A stretch of 64,000 nt of DNA from an uncultured Flavobacteriaceae bacterium (GTDB lineage Bacteria; Bacteroidota; Bacteroidia; Flavobacteriales; Flavobacteriaceae): assembly GCA_937959395.1 (NCBI GenBank), contig CALGLR010000009.1, forward strand, positions 40,533-104,532. Direction: 5' to 3'. Below are positions 63,864 through 64,000 of the stretch, one piece after another (within the stretch, counting starts at the first letter, position 1; each line of letters starts with the position of its first letter). The notes beneath the pieces were generated by a model. That model worked only from the letters and a program-made list of their open reading frames with translations. It did not search any database and was not told where the DNA came from. The translations under genes were made by a program, and so were the position numbers.

Positions 63864-64000
63864 TTGTATATCCGCTTAATGTCCATTAGTTGTAATACTA
63901 GCTATTACTAGTCTATCGAATATTCTTTCTCCAAAATATCTTCGATTGAGCTTGTAGACAAACTCATTGAGATATAACTGTAAATATTTTTTCTTGATTT
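63864..64000 (-). mobile_element. IS1595-family-like insertion sequence, one end (partial)
   Basis: The element begins close to the broken end of the previous gene (TTGTATATCCGCTTAATG) and runs off the right edge. Its terminal repeat and target duplication cannot be checked because only one end is present. Confidence 0.6.
63876..64000 (-). CDS. IS1595-family transposase, C-terminal fragment
   Basis: The last 41 codons read IKKKYLQLYLNEFVYKLNRR, then YFGERIFDRLVIASITTNGH and stop (complement of 63876-63878). The pattern LNEF-x-Y-K-x-NRR and FDRL-x-IAS is characteristic of the C-terminus of IS1595/ISXO2-type DDE transposases. The catalytic part lies outside the window, so intactness is unknown. 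Confidence 0.75.
   Translation of the reverse strand, partial: IKKKYLQLYLNEFVYKLNRRYFGERIFDRLVIASITTNGH

Noticed and set aside
1..64000. CRISPR arrays, tRNA or rRNA genes
   Set aside because: No regularly spaced direct repeats of CRISPR size and no T-arm or anticodon-arm patterns were noticed; the only tandem array is the 7-bp repeat at 43706. A tRNA-finding program would be needed to exclude tRNAs fully.

Overview
The window is about 64 kb of AT-rich chromosome from a member of the Flavobacteriaceae (Bacteroidota), probably a free-living or marine one. The evidence is the type IX secretion (T9SS) C-terminal sorting domains on three large secreted proteins, the many short signal peptides ending in AQ or SQ, promoters of the TTG-N19/20-TAnnTTTG type, the general lack of Shine-Dalgarno sequences, and family-specific genes (DUF6495, a fused E1 alpha/beta 2-oxoacid dehydrogenase, PorT-like barrels). 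The genus cannot be fixed from the sequence alone. No rRNA, tRNA, CRISPR array or prophage was found.

Layout. 1-4.2 kb: the 5' part of hisS (with an unusual internal insertion), a DUF6495 gene, the rpsF-rpsR-rplI ribosomal operon and a LytTR response regulator, with several palindromic or dispersed repeats between them. 4.4-6.1 kb: two accessory genes and a hairpin-rich gap. 6-18.5 kb: a class V aminotransferase and glmM, then acpH-like, gamma-glutamyltransferase and tricorn-like protease genes in a row, an ATP-grasp protein, and secreted or outer-membrane hypotheticals. 18.6-32 kb: a 1,618-residue T9SS adhesin-like beta-helix protein, uvrA, a T9SS protein with a GH20 fold but no canonical catalytic pair, and an LGFP-repeat protein. 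32-45.7 kb: a LOG-family enzyme, an M1-like protein lacking HEXXH, the fused E1 dehydrogenase, a decayed di-haem peroxidase gene, a methyltransferase, small conserved genes, holA next to a solitary HsdR-N nuclease domain, a glycosyltransferase and an OmpA lipoprotein. 46-54.6 kb: an M43 metalloprotease with PKD and T9SS domains, an AraC/peroxiredoxin/DoxX/NTF2-like cluster, a YrdC-family gene, an esterase and a PorT-like barrel. 54.6-64 kb: a NUDIX gene, a lipoprotein with a cationic glycine/alanine-rich tail plus a tiny membrane protein, uvrD, a tandem pair of secreted M20D amidohydrolases, a glutamate-synthase-like oxidoreductase, and at the right edge a broken gene abutting an IS1595-type transposase.

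How the genes work together. Housekeeping genes (hisS, ribosomal proteins, glmM, uvrA, uvrD, holA, YrdC-type) are interleaved with exported peptide- and polymer-degrading functions: gamma-glutamyltransferase, tricorn-like S41 protease, M43 protease, two M20D hydrolases and an esterase. This suggests growth on proteinaceous or polymeric matter.

The most notable observations are: (1) a lipoprotein whose signal peptide is split by a one-base frameshift, followed by an untracked 58-codon membrane ORF and a strong terminator, which together look like a compact precursor/partner module; (2) a dispersed leader repeat placed immediately upstream of three unrelated small genes; (3) three decayed loci (di-haem peroxidase; a conserved small protein cut by an IS1595-like element; a secreted-protein fragment at 54.7 kb); (4) two large exported proteins that seem to have lost catalytic residues. 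None is proven to be a new system; the checks listed would decide.
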